The notes under the pieces were generated by a model that was not told the origin of the DNA, did not search any database, and was given only the letters and a program-made list of their open reading frames with translations. Position numbers and translations under genes: made by a program. From Hyphomicrobiales bacterium (lineage in GTDB: Bacteria > Pseudomonadota > Alphaproteobacteria > Rhizobiales > Rhizobiaceae), in NCBI GenBank assembly GCA_900469965.1, contig UBZP01000013.1:62001-126000 (forward strand): a stretch of DNA of 64,000 nucleotides. The letters are read 5' to 3'. Shown piece after piece: positions 8,863-17,440 of this stretch; positions within the stretch are counted from its first letter, which is position 1; each line of letters starts with the position of its first letter.

Positions 8863-8888
8863 GGAACTTGGGCCCGCGGTTGAGCGTT
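8863..8888 (+). promoter_or_regulatory. sigma-EcfG type promoter
   Basis: GGAAC (8863-8867), 17 bases, CGTT (8885-8888), 29 bases before the first of two tiny membrane-protein genes. Confidence 0.65.
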
Positions 8889-8917
8889 AAGGCGCGCTAT
8901 CAGATGGAGACGCCGCC

Positions 8918-9001
8918 ATGGAAGATATCGGTATCTGGGTATTTTCAGCCCTGACGTTCCTGCTCACCGCTCTGCTGGTGGTGGGGCCCGTGACGCTTTA
9001 G
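8918..9001 (+). CDS. 27-residue membrane peptide
   Basis: The frame encodes MEDIGIWVFSALTFLLTALL followed by VVGPVTL: a short acidic start, then one hydrophobic helix. TGGAGA lies about 7 bases before the ATG and an EcfG promoter upstream. A second gene of the same kind begins 12 bases after its stop, so the two are probably co-transcribed. Too short for normal gene finders. It could regulate a membrane complex or act as a toxin-like peptide; nothing here decides. Confidence 0.45.
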   Translation: MEDIGIWVFSALTFLLTALLVVGPVTL

Positions 9002-9013
9002 AGGAATGCTGCG

Positions 9014-9091
9014 ATGTTTGGCTGGTTTGTGGAACTGTCGACGTTCGGAGCTGCGGTCTTTTTCGTGCTTATGTTGGTTCTGCTAGCTTGA
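9014..9091 (+). CDS. 25-residue membrane peptide
   Basis: The frame encodes MFGWFVELSTFGAAVFFVLM followed by LVLLA, almost entirely one membrane helix. AGAGGA lies 8 bases before the ATG. It is the second gene of the tandem pair. The two sequences are not obviously homologous. Confidence 0.45.
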   Translation: MFGWFVELSTFGAAVFFVLMLVLLA

Positions 9092-9289
9092 TGTGGCGAC
9101 GGGTACGACAACGGCCCAGTCGACGATTGCCGCGGCGCGTGCAGCGGAAGGTGAAATTGCGGCTTGCGCGGCAGCCTTGGCTGAAAGGCGGTGCATCTCG
9201 ATCGTGGCGGAAGCGATACGCCAGGCGGCTGCTTGAGCGAGTATATCGACCGCCTTCGCGACGCGCCTTACCCCGAAAGCGACGGCCAC
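9083..9289 (-). CDS. possible Ala-rich hypothetical protein
   Basis: A 68-residue minus-strand frame, MAVAFGVRRVAKAVDILAQA and onward, is helical and Ala-rich. It ends overlapping the tiny membrane gene by 9 bases, tail to tail. No family was recognised and the ribosome-binding site is poor. Compositional bias alone could open this frame. Confidence 0.25.
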   Translation of the reverse strand: MAVAFGVRRVAKAVDILAQAAAWRIASATIEMHRLSAKAAAQAAISPSAARAAAIVDWAVVVPVATSS

Positions 9290-9597
9290 GGCGGTAACAT
9301 GGGGGTTGGGCTGCGGTCACCAGGCACGGCCTGCTGTCGCCGAAATCCGGAAATTTGACAGCACAATCCCCTGGACGCTCGGCAGATCAGGCAAGTCACT
9401 GCTTGTTGAGGCGGAAGAAGCAAAGTCCGCTGCCAGTAACCCGACCGGCGCTCTTATAGAAGGTGCAGGAGGCTTTTGGCTGCAGAGTAAGCGCTGTTGT
9501 CTCATCACCTTGACCTCCCCAATGAGCTTGTTCTCGGCCGACAACTGAGAGCGCAGGTCGTGATACCTTCCGCCTCCATCGTCTTTGGGAGGCCGAC

Positions 9598-10520
9598 ATG
9601 TGCAAGAGAGTGGTCATCTATGCGCGTTACTCAACAGATCAGCAGAACCCTGCGTCCATTGAAACCCAGATCGATTTGGGAACGTCATTTGTTTTGGAGC
9701 GTGGCTGGACGCTTTATCAGACATTTGTCGATGCAGGGGTAAGCGGCGCTAGCTTCGACACAAGGCCAGGTCTTCAGGCCGCCTTGAAGGAGGCGCGAGA
9801 AGGCGCATTCGACGTCCTTCTCTGCCTGACCCTTGATCGCCTGTCGCGAGACCTTGAGCACAGCGCGAAAGTGCTGAAGCTGCTGCACTTTCATGAAATC
9901 GAACTCTGGACCGTTCATGGCAGCTCGCAGGTGTCGTCAATGGAGCTTGGCCTTAGGGCCGTCCTCAACAGCGAAATGCTGGAACAGGTCCGATATCGCA
10001 CAAGAGAAGGAATGAAGACGGTAGCAAAAAAGGGACGAGTGCCCGGCGGCATTTGCTACGGCTACGCGATCAAAAAGGTCCTTGGAGCAGACGGTGAGCG
10101 CATCCGAGGCCTGAGGGATATTAATCCCGACGAGGCCGATGTCATCGTTTGGATATTCGAACAGTATGCAAAGGGCTCTAGTCCCGACGTAATCGCCGAC
10201 AGACTCAACAAGAGGGGTGTAGTTGGCCCTCGCGGGCAGGCTTGGAGAGGAACGGCGATCCGAGGCCACCGGCGAAGAGGGACTGGAATTTTGAACAACG
10301 AGTTGTACATAGGCCGCTTGGTGTTCAATAGGCTCGCATACCGAAAGAACCCGATAAGCGAACGCCGGGTATCCCGGCTAAACTCGCCAGAGCAGCACAT
10401 CGTCCAGGAGGTTCCGCAACTGCGTATCGTCTCAGATGCGTTGTGGAGGAGGGTGAAGCGACGGCAAGCCAATTGGAAGGGCGCAGACGCCCGTCGGCTT
10501 ACGGGCAAGTCTAGTCAGTC
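9598..10520 (+). pseudogene. large serine recombinase, C-terminus lost
   Basis: The N-terminal catalytic domain is intact: YARYSTDQQNPASIETQ with the nucleophile Ser at about residue 12, and LCLTLDRLSRDLEHS with the conserved D-R-L-S-R. A Recombinase domain follows at about 150-290 (GYAIKKV, ADVIVWIFEQYAKG, IADRLNKRGV, ILNNELYIGRLVFNR). Large serine recombinases run 480-550 residues with a zinc ribbon and coiled coil after this. Here homology stops near LWRRVKRRQANW, just before the IS66 element, and 25 unrelated codons complete the frame to 10584. A short frame beyond the IS (12958-13140) may be its tail. This class integrates phages and islands. Confidence 0.75.
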
Positions 10521-10522
10521 AC

Positions 10523-12077
10523 CTAAGCCCAAGGCAGGAGGCGCGCGACCTGACGCTGCTTATGACCATTTACAAGCGCGGTGAGCGTGCGTGTAAGGTA
10601 CGCACTTGGATCGATAGCATTGAGTTTGCACGTCTCGATCAGCGAAGCGATAATTGCCCAGTTCTCTGCTCCGGCATCATGACCCGCGAAGAGCGCGTTC
10701 TTGCGATTGAGGGCAATCGGCCGGATAGTTCGCTCAACGCTGTTATTGTCGATCTCGACGCGGCCGTCGATCAGGAATAGCTGCAGGCCATCCCAGTATT
10801 TGGCGATGTAGGCCAAAGCCTCGCCAAGTGGAGACTTCAATACAACGCGTGCGCGGTGATGGACGAGCCAGTTATGCCGGTCTGCGACGAGTGGCGCTGA
10901 TCATTCCTTCCGTCCGGCGAGGCGGGCCTCCGGATCAAGACCGCGCAGTTCAGCTTCGATGCGATACAGTTGGCCCATCCGCTTGAGGCCATCCTCGGCA
11001 ATCGGTGCTGAGCCGATACGGGTGATCTCCATCAGCTTACGCCGAGCGTGAGCCCAACAATAGGCGAGCTGAATGTCTGGGCCGACACGCTCAGGGACGA
11101 TCAGCCTGTTGTATCCGGCATAGCCATCGACCTGCAAAATGCCGGAGAAGCCCTGCAGTATCCGTTCGGCATGAATGCCTCCCCGACCAGGAGCATAGGT
11201 GAAGGCGACACCGGGCGGAGCGCCACCGCCCCATGGGCGATCATCCCGCGCCAGCGCCCAGAAGTATCCGGTCTTGGTCTTACGGGAGCCAGGATCGAGA
11301 ACTGGGGCACGGGTCTCATCCATGAACAGCTTGGTCGAGCGCTTCAGATCGGCGATCAACGCATCGAAGACGGGCCGCAATTCATAGGCTGCCCGACCGA
11401 CCCAATCGGCCAGCGTGGAGCGGTCGAGATCGATGCCCTGGCGGCTCATGATCTGCGCCTGCCGATAGAGCGGAAGGTGATCGGCATACTTGGAGACCAG
11501 CACATGGGCGACGGTCGCTTCCGTCGGCAGCCCTGCCTGGATAAGCCGTGCTGGTGCCGGAGCTTGAACGACTCCGTCCGTGCAGGCACGGCAGGCATAT
11601 TTGGGCCGCCGAGTGACGATCACGCGGAACTGTGCCGGGATCACGTCCAGCCGCTCGGAAACGTCCTCGCCAATACAATGCAGGCAACCGCCGCAAGCGC
11701 AGATCAGGCTTTCCGGCTTGATCACCTCTTCGACACGAGGAAGATGCTTTGGAAGGGAACCGCGATTGATCGCGCGTGGCTTGGCAATCCTGTTTCTAGC
11801 AGGCACGTCCGCCTCATCCTCGGCATGGATGGCAGCCATGGCCGTCTCCAGGTCTTCCAGCGCCAGGTCGAATTGGTCAGGATCGGTCTTCTCGGATTTG
11901 CGTCCGAAGGCTGCCTGCGACGAGCTTCTCAAGCCGCTCGATCCGCTCATCCTTGCGGGCGATATGCTCGTCCTTGCTTGCTATCGCGACGTCCTTGGCC
12001 GCCTCGCGAGCCTGCGCCGCGATCAGCATCGCCTTCAGGGCGGCAACATCATCGGGAAGATCGGCAGCATCAGGCAT
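10523..12077 (-). pseudogene. tnpC: IS66 TnpC transposase, frameshifted and nonsense-interrupted
   Basis: The N-terminal coiled coil (DERIERLEKLVAG) is in one frame. The zinc-binding part (CACGGCLHCIGEDVSERLD) and the DDE catalytic core (FMDETRAPVLDPG, VDGYAGYNRL) are in another, so an indel lies near 11905-11930. A TGA at 10901-10903 then cuts the frame after LAGRKE. The same frame continues with NWLVHHRARV, KSPLGEALAYIAKYWDGL and IDNNSVERTIRP, which carries the catalytic Glu. Normal TnpC is about 510-550 residues; the combined pieces match this. The protein is inactive unless both lesions are sequencing errors. Confidence 0.8.
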
Positions 12078-12192
12078 GGCCGGAAACTATCATCCGGAGC
12101 CGAATTGCCTTTGGAATCTGCCGTGCTGAGTCATCGTGCCGCAGCTATTCGATGGCTTCCGGCGCTCTCGTCTGGACGGCATGGACCCGCCG

Positions 12193-12498
12193 TTAATCGA
12201 GGCCTGCGAACAAAGCTTCGAACTGGGCGTGGGTGAGCGTCATCAATCCATCATTGATGCCTGGCCAAGTGAAGGTGTGCTCCTCCAGCCGCTTGTAGGC
12301 CATGACGATCCCGGAGCCATCCCAGTAGATCAGCTTCAAACGGTCCGCCTTGCGTGAGCGGAATACAAAGACCGTTCGGGTGAACGGGTCCTTGTGCAGC
12401 TCGTTCTTCACCAGCGCCGCCAACCCGGCATGGCCCTTGCGGAAATCCACGGGTTTAGTCGCCACCATGATCCTGACGCGGTTCGAGGGAAAGATCAT
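12193..12498 (-). CDS. tnpB: IS66 TnpB
   Basis: The 101-residue product carries the family signature VATKPVDFRKGHAGLAALV and FVFRSRKADRLKLIYWDGSG. TnpB is an accessory protein needed for IS66 transposition; its biochemical role is unclear. It overlaps tnpA by 4 bases, suggesting coupled translation. Slightly shorter than the usual 115 residues, but the conserved body is complete. Confidence 0.85.
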   Translation of the reverse strand: MIFPSNRVRIMVATKPVDFRKGHAGLAALVKNELHKDPFTRTVFVFRSRKADRLKLIYWDGSGIVMAYKRLEEHTFTWPGINDGLMTLTHAQFEALFAGLD

Positions 12499-12884
12499 GT
12501 CGCCGCAGCCAAGGCACGCGCGATAGCGGCGATCCTGGACGCCGACGCCCCTTCCTCAAGACGGATCGTAACTGAACCGACGACGATCTCGGCGCGGGAA
12601 GCGACCTTGACGGTCTGCGGCTCCGGCGCTGGAGTATCGACAACGATGGCCGCAAACTCGACTGCGTCTTCCGGCTCTGGCAGCACCAGCTTGCCCTGCC
12701 GAGCCAACGTCCGCCACGATGACAGGTGGTTGGCCTTCAGCCCGTAGCGTTCGGCCACTTCATTCACCGTTACGCCTGGTCTCAAACTCTCCGAAACGAT
12801 CCGTGCCTTGACCTCGTCAGGCCAATGGCGGTGCGCCTCACGCCTACTCCGCCGCGTTGTGAGAACCTCCAACGTAGACTCCAT
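12495..12884 (-). CDS. tnpA: IS66 TnpA (HTH accessory protein)
   Basis: The 129-residue product has an HTH_23-like domain (HRHWPDEVKARIVSESL, VNEVAERYGLKANHLSSW) and an acidic linker. The C-terminus is typical of IS66 OrfA. It is the first gene of the IS operon. Its AT-richer leader contains a repeated TCCATGGA around 12880-12912. Confidence 0.85.
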   Translation of the reverse strand: MESTLEVLTTRRSRREAHRHWPDEVKARIVSESLRPGVTVNEVAERYGLKANHLSSWRTLARQGKLVLPEPEDAVEFAAIVVDTPAPEPQTVKVASRAEIVVGSVTIRLEEGASASRIAAIARALAAAT

Positions 12885-12957
12885 GGAGAAACTCCTTGTC
12901 GCTCATCCATGGAATGTTCGATCACAGATCAGGCGGTTGACGACAATGTGGGGGTAA

Positions 12958-13140
12958 AACACCGGTTACGCTGCAGAGGTCGGCAAGCTTGAAGCTCAGC
13001 TCTGTGCCATGCTGTTCTTGAGCGGCAACTGCAATCTCACAATCCGCGATCTGATGAAACTGTTTGAGCCGTTCGCGGGACGGGCAATCCAGCTCCCGCC
13101 TGTGGAGAAAGCAGACATCAAAAAATCCCATACCGCCTAG
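12958..13140 (+). other. orphan C-terminal coding fragment, possibly of the serine recombinase
   Basis: After an in-frame TAA, 60 codons read LEAQLCAMLFLSGN, TIRDLMKLFEPFAGRAIQLP and end at TAG 13138. It starts at the IS66 edge and is in the recombinase's direction. Some large serine recombinases end in a similar L-A-x-M-L-x-L stretch, so it may be the lost tail, but the match is weak. Confidence 0.3.
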
Positions 13141-13154
13141 TTTAAGCGAGCGCA

Positions 13155-13424
13155 TCAGTTTTTGAGCTCTTCGAGCAGGTCGGCTGCGGTCGACATCGCG
13201 TGTGCCACAAGCATATCGGGAGTGATCGAAGTGGAAGAAGCGACCAGACGGATTTCCTGCATCCGCGCGCGTTGCAACACTGACAAAGATGTCCCCGAGG
13301 CAGACTGGGCCCGTTCGATTGCGTCGAGCGCGCGCTCCAGAAGCGCGCGCCGTTCAATCTTAGGCAATCTCTGCGTTTCACGAGCCGCAAATCTCAGGTC
13401 CTGGATAATATCATCCGCGCGCAT
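13155..13424 (-). CDS. hypothetical helical protein
   Basis: The 89-residue product (MRADDIIQDLRFAARETQRL, then RRALLERALDAIERA and STAADLLEEL) is all-helical and charged. It resembles conserved hypothetical proteins in rhizobial genomes. GGCAGTGAG precedes the ATG. No domain recognised and no partner. I found no proper EcfG promoter upstream. Confidence 0.5.
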   Translation of the reverse strand: MRADDIIQDLRFAARETQRLPKIERRALLERALDAIERAQSASGTSLSVLQRARMQEIRLVASSTSITPDMLVAHAMSTAADLLEELKN

Positions 13425-13724
13425 TGCTCACTGCCTATTCGCATGATCTACAAGTCCTCGGACCGCGGAAAGTTCCCCGAATGCCGGGCAGGCACGCAAA
13501 CCCAAAGCGAGTCCCCGTGCGCCAGCTTGCGCGTCGCGAGCGATCGGCTGCTTTTGTCGGTCACCTCGATGAGCGAAGCTGTTCCCCAAGCTGGTGAACA
13601 TCAGACCCGCTGCCAGTGAGATACTCCTGCTCAATCCTTTGGCCACCACGGGAACCAAATACAGGCACTCGCATTCCCACTCTGACGCCCATTGACGGGT
13701 ATCCCAGCAAATCGGGAGGGGCTC

Positions 13725-14248
13725 ATGACAGTCCAGCACTCAGACCGCCATCATGCGGTAATCGAACACATGCCGGCACTGCACCGGTTTGCGCGTTCTC
13801 TCTGTCATGATCCTGCTGATGCCGAGGATCTCTTGCAAGAGACCCTTTTTAAGGCATTGAATGCTGGCACCAGTTCGAGCCTGGTACCAACCTCAGGAGT
13901 TGGCTGTTCACCATCATGAAAAATAGCTTCTGCACGGCTTGGATTCATGCACAGAGAGAAAGGACGGGAGACAGCGAAGACTGTGCCTCGCGTTCGATAT
14001 CTGTCCCTCCCACCCAGGAGTGGCACGTGAGGGGACGGGAATTAGAGCAGGCCGTAGCTCGTCTACCTTCGCATGCCCGAACTATCTTCCAAAACGTGGT
14101 TTTGGAGGGTCGTTCGTATCAAGATGTTGCTCGGGAATTGGACTGCCCCCTCGGCACCATCAAAAGCCGTGTCAACAGGACGAAGCAGATACTCTCGAAG
14201 CAGTTGGACAGCGAGATTGAACCGCCCCGGCTTTGCCGGAGACAGTAG
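13725..14248 (+). pseudogene. ECF sigma factor (EcfG/RpoE-like) with a one-base frameshift
   Basis: Region 2 is in the first frame (HMPALHRFARSLCHD, DAEDLLQETLFKALNAG). After the frame changes near 13866-13872 it continues as QFEPGTNLRSWLFTIMKNSF. Region 4 follows (QAVARLPSHARTIF, SYQDVARELDCPLGTIKSRV). Losing one C from GGC-CAC-CAG explains the shift. The F-x-PGTNLR-WLFTI stretch is typical of EcfG-type sigmas. GGGAGGGG lies just before the ATG. Either this copy is dead or there is a sequencing error. Its likely promoter class (GGAAC/GTT) is common in the preceding 12 kb. Confidence 0.75.
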
Positions 14249-14253
14249 CCTCT

Positions 14254-14412
14254 ATGGCAAGCAAGACACGAACAAATTCTCTCGTGGTCCGCGCCCGCGC
14301 CGTCCGAATGGTGACGGATCATGAAAGCTAACATCCGTCGCAGTTGGCCGCAGTCTCTTCCATAGCCACCAAGATCGGCTGCTCGGCGCATACGCTCAAT
14401 GACTGGGTGCCT
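14254..14412 (+). pseudogene. IS3-family OrfA fragment
   Basis: MASKTRTNSLVVRARAVRMV, then an in-frame TAA, then HPSQLAAVSSIATKIGCSAH and TLNDWV. This is the N-terminal HTH of IS3-group OrfA proteins. The stop codon and the loss of everything after it show decay. Confidence 0.65.
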
Positions 14413-14625
14413 GCCGTGATAATAAAGCGCCGCGGTCCGCTCGTAGGCGCGCTCGTAAAGCCGGAATGTACCGGGGTCGGAGAGGCTGAACCCCGGATCG
14501 CGGTTGGTGCCGGATCGTCGAGTTTCGGGACGCGTCGCTTCTTGTGCGCCAGATACGCTTCCGTGCCCATAAAGCCTTGCACCCCCGGTTGCTCCAGCAG
14601 GAAATGCGTTCCGTTGTCAGGAGGA

Positions 14626-14760
14626 TCAGAAGGTCAGGCCGCCATCGGCGACGATGTCTGCGCCAATGACGAACGCCGCACCGGGCTCGCGAGGAAGACG
14701 CGAGGGGCGTTCACCGCCACACCGGCATTGTTTACGAGGATGTAGCCGCTCGCTCTTTGG
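14626..14760 (-). pseudogene. short-chain dehydrogenase (SDR) remnant with internal deletion
   Basis: On the minus strand the SDR motif LVNNAGVAV is fused almost directly to the C-terminal end VFLASP and, in another frame, GAAFVIGADIVADGGLTF followed by a stop. The catalytic Ser-Tyr-Lys region between them is gone. Confidence 0.6.
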
Positions 14761-14826
14761 CGTTTCTCAAGGGACTGCCACCTATTGCTCTGTAGGGAGA
14801 GATGAATTACATATCCCAAAGTATCT

Positions 14827-14842
14827 ATATCATTCAGGATAT
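14827..14842 (+). promoter_or_regulatory. candidate operator of the toxin-antitoxin operon
   Basis: ATATC-6-GATAT dyad ending 3 bases before the toxin GTG. HigA-type antitoxins commonly autorepress at such palindromes. Confidence 0.35.
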
Positions 14843-14845
14843 GAA

Positions 14846-15211
14846 GTGTCGGAATGGAAGGTCGAGTTTCATGACCGCTTCAAGGGCGAGATCACAGACC
14901 TTCCAGCCGAGGTTCGGGTCGAGTTGCTCGCGCATCTGGTGCTGCTTCGCGAAAAGGGGTTTCGATTGGGACGACCTGAGGTCGACACCTTCGAAGGCTC
15001 CAGACACGCGAACATGAAGGAACTGCGCGTCAAGGTGTTGAAGGTGCAATGGCGGTTCGCCTTTGCCTTCGATCCGGAACGAAAGGCTGCGGTTCTCTGC
15101 GGTGGTGCGAAGAGCGGTGTGAGCCAGAAGCTCTTCTACAAGCGGCTGATCGGTCTGGCGGACAAACAGTACGACGAGCATTTGAGCGAGCTGGAGAAGA
15201 GACATGGATGA
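14846..15211 (+). CDS. higB: HigB/RelE-type toxin of a type II toxin-antitoxin pair
   Basis: The 121-residue product reads MSEWKVEFHDRFKGEITDLP, with FRLGRPEVDTFEGSRHANMK and ELRVKVLKVQWRFAFAFDP. This is the RelE/HigB fold of the Gp49-like group, a ribosome-dependent mRNA interferase. The toxin precedes its antitoxin, which is the hallmark of higBA order. The GTG start has TCAGGAT upstream. A longer frame reaches back to 14654, through remnant DNA, and is not credible. The gene overlaps the antitoxin by 8 bases. Confidence 0.75.
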   Translation: MSEWKVEFHDRFKGEITDLPAEVRVELLAHLVLLREKGFRLGRPEVDTFEGSRHANMKELRVKVLKVQWRFAFAFDPERKAAVLCGGAKSGVSQKLFYKRLIGLADKQYDEHLSELEKRHG

Positions 15212-15530
15212 TCTCGACAAGCTGATACAGACGCTGCCTGAGGATGAACAGCGCGCCGTTGCTAAGCGTGCCGGCGAGCTCGTGACAGCGCAAAATCTGC
15301 GGGAATTGCGGGCACTTGTTGGACGGACGCAGGAAGACGTTTCTGCGGCGACTGGTTTCAAGCAGACCAACGTCTCAAGATTGGAGAAGCGCGCCGACAT
15401 GAAGCTGTCGACGCTTCGCGATTATGTCGAATCCCTCGGCGGCACGTTGAAGATCGTCGCGGACGTCGCGGGCAAGAAGGTTGATCTTTCCAGCATCGCG
15501 GAGCGCTCGCGTCAGGGTTCAAAGGTCTGA
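15204..15530 (+). CDS. higA: HigA-type XRE antitoxin
   Basis: The 108-residue product has an N-terminal helical part and a C-terminal XRE HTH at about 38-90 (LRELRALVGRTQEDVSAATG, VSRLEKRADMKLSTLRDYVE). It neutralises the upstream toxin and probably represses the operon. The ATG lies inside the last codons of the toxin gene; GGAGAAGAG precedes it. Complete, and one of the few intact pairs in this eroded stretch. Confidence 0.8.
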   Translation: MDDLDKLIQTLPEDEQRAVAKRAGELVTAQNLRELRALVGRTQEDVSAATGFKQTNVSRLEKRADMKLSTLRDYVESLGGTLKIVADVAGKKVDLSSIAERSRQGSKV

Positions 15531-16105
15531 GCGGCCATCGTTCGCAAAGCAGGGACCATATAAGCCCGCCGCGTTTTTCGGAAGGGCAGGTTCATGTCAG
15601 TGAGCAACAGCCAGAGCATTCGAGTGGCCCGCCCGCTTCTACGCGTCGCGTTGTTATAGTAGCTTGATGCCTGCTGGATCGAGCGATGGCGAGACTGCTC
15701 CATGGCCTCGGGAAGGGGAATGGCGCGGTTGGCAGCCTCGGTCAGATAGCCCGACCGTAGCCCATGCGCCGAAACTCCCTCGGCTCGAGCCCGGCCTTCG
15801 CCACCCGCTGCTTGATGATATCGTTGACCACCTTCAGATCGAGGGCGCGGCGCGAAACATTGCCCCAGCGATCGATCGCCCGAAACACGCTGCCGCTGTC
15901 GATCTTGGCGGCGTCCAGCCATGCATTGAGGGCGTCCACCGGCCGACCGGTGAGATAGACCACTTCATCCAGGTTGGCGCCGGAATTCTTGGTGCGGCCA
16001 AGATGGATGGCGAGTGAGGGGAGGGGATCTCCGTTCTCGCCGGCGACCGGTGCCCTCGATCGTCAGCTGCTCCGTGCGCAGACCGGCGACTTCGCTGCGC
16101 CACGA
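15512..16105 (-). pseudogene. tyrosine site-specific recombinase (integrase), frameshifted fragment
   Basis: Pieces in successive frames give RSEVAGLRTEQLTIEGTG, LGRTKNSGANLDEVVYLTGR, RALDLKVVNDIIKQRV, then, after a shift near 15775, SAHGLRSGYLTEAANRAIPL and QQASSYYNNATRRSGRA. The catalytic box HGLRSG and the active Tyr in SSYYN survive. The N-terminal DNA-binding half is missing and replaced by IS3 debris. Plasmid and island integrases of rhizobia look like this. Confidence 0.7.
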
Positions 16106-16169
16106 TTGCAGCCATCCAATTCATGGAACACATTGGACGTGTCCGACGCACGGGATCTGATACTAGGCG

Positions 16170-16345
16170 TATGACGAGCAGCGCAGCCTTCAGTTTCCTC
16201 TCGACCTTGATGGCGATGCATCCTCGCGTGAACTCGTCGATCACATTGAGCATGCGGATTTTCCTGCCGTTGTGTGTGAGATCCTCGACGAAGTGGTAGG
16301 ACCAGACAGGTTGAGGGTATTCCGGACATAGCCGGATGCACAGCC
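16170..16345 (-). pseudogene. IS3-family OrfB (DDE integrase core) fragment
   Basis: CIRLCPEYPQPVWSYHFVED, THNGRKIRMLNVIDEFTR and CIAIKVERKLKA are the start of the IS3 OrfB rve core, including the first catalytic Asp (VIDEF). The frame stops shortly after; neither end is complete. Confidence 0.7.
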
Positions 16346-16388
16346 GACCGCGCTGAAGTCTAGGAACGAAATTGGGAGATGAACGCTA

Positions 16389-16430
16389 GGGGGACATCTC
16401 AAGACCACCCTGGTCGCGGATGACCTTGGA
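16389..16430 (-). pseudogene. 42-bp tniB fossil
   Basis: Translated on the minus strand this gives SKVIRDQGGLEMSP, identical to residues in the tniB at 25205-26281 (DNA 25514-25555). The two DNA stretches differ at five of 42 positions, all third codon bases. That pattern points to an old, diverged second tniB copy rather than a recent duplication. Confidence 0.55.
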
Positions 16431-16447
16431 ATGGTCCTCGACAACAG

Positions 16448-17440
16448 TTACCGGTTGGCGGGGCTGCGGCCATAAAGCAGCAGCATGGCGATGATGATGA
16501 TGCCGTAGACGATCTGGCGCCCGGCCTCGGGCATCTGCATGACCGACAGGATCGATTGCAGCAAGGTGATCAGGATGACGCCGGCCACCGTTCCGAGGTA
16601 GGAGCCCCTTCCGCCAAGAATCGAGGTGCCCCCGAGAACGACGGCAGCGATTGATGGAAGAAGGTAGGAATCACCCATGGCTTGCGCTGCCTTGGAGGCG
16701 TAGCCCGCCAGTAGCACACCGCCGAAGGCGCTCAGGCCGCCCGATACCGCGAACGCGATCATGACGACACGCCGCGTGTTTATGCCGGAAAGGTAAGCGG
16801 CGCGCTCACTATTGCCGATGCCGTAGATCGAGCGTCCGAAGGTCGTTCGGGCCAGAAGGAAGACCATGGCCGCGCTGACGGTCGCCCAAACCAGGATGGC
16901 GTTCGGCACGCCGGGGACAATGACCCCCGTCGCCAGCCAGCGCATCGCGGCAGTGGCCGAGTCTTGGGGCGAGAATCCCCCGGTGTAGAGAACCATCAGC
17001 CCTTGCGCGACAACATTGGTTGCGAGCGTAACGATCATCGAAGGGATGCGCAAATAGGCAACGCCGAAGCCGTTCAACAGACCAAACAACACCCCGCAGA
17101 GGATGCCGAACGGAATGGCGAGGACCATTCCCGTGACGCCCATGCCGGCCGCCGCGCAGGCCATCATGGCGCCCATGGTCATTAACCAGGGTACGGAAAG
17201 ATCGATGTGGCCGAGCAGAATCACCAGCATCATGCCTGCGGCAATCACGCCCAGAAACGAGGCGACTTTCAATTGCTGAAGGAGATACTCAAGCGAGAGG
17301 AAATTGCTCGAGTAAAGACTGCCGAGAAAGAGCAGCAACAGAATGCAGCAAAACGCTGTAAGCACCGCCGGATCGGCGCGTCGAAAAGGGCCGGAGAGGC
17401 GGGCACGCAATGGCAAACGGCCTTCTGTCGCTTCTGTCAT
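16448..17440 (-). CDS. sugar ABC transporter permease (RbsC type)
   Basis: The 330-residue polytopic protein of the BPD_transp_2 family shows ILLGHIDLSVPWLMTMGAMM, LRIPSMIVTLATNV and the EAA-like loop TTFGRSIYGIGNSERAAYLS. SIAAVVLGGTSILGGRGSYL is the family's C-terminal signature. The start at 17440 overlaps the upstream permease stop at ATGA. It pairs with the permease at 17437-18417 to form the channel for a sugar or related solute; the substrate cannot be read from sequence. Confidence 0.85.
   Translation of the reverse strand: MTEATEGRLPLRARLSGPFRRADPAVLTAFCCILLLLFLGSLYSSNFLSLEYLLQQLKVASFLGVIAAGMMLVILLGHIDLSVPWLMTMGAMMACAAAGMGVTGMVLAIPFGILCGVLFGLLNGFGVAYLRIPSMIVTLATNVVAQGLMVLYTGGFSPQDSATAAMRWLATGVIVPGVPNAILVWATVSAAMVFLLARTTFGRSIYGIGNSERAAYLSGINTRRVVMIAFAVSGGLSAFGGVLLAGYASKAAQAMGDSYLLPSIAAVVLGGTSILGGRGSYLGTVAGVILITLLQSILSVMQMPEAGRQIVYGIIIIAMLLLYGRSPANR

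Larger units (their letters stand above)
10505..12970 (-). mobile_element. degenerate IS66-family insertion sequence
   Basis: The three genes are in the standard IS66 order on the minus strand: tnpA (12495-12884), tnpB (12193-12498), tnpC (10523-12077). tnpA and tnpB overlap at ATGA. On the tnpA side the sequence ends in GGTTAC (12964-12969), compatible with the usual 5'-GTAA terminus. I could not find the matching inverted repeat beyond tnpC, so the limits are approximate. tnpC is broken twice, so the element cannot move by itself. It interrupts the serine recombinase. Confidence 0.8.

Noticed and set aside
10505-10530. A left inverted repeat of the IS66 element near 10500
   Set aside because: GCTTAC occurs there but in the wrong orientation and does not match the GTAACC end on the other side.
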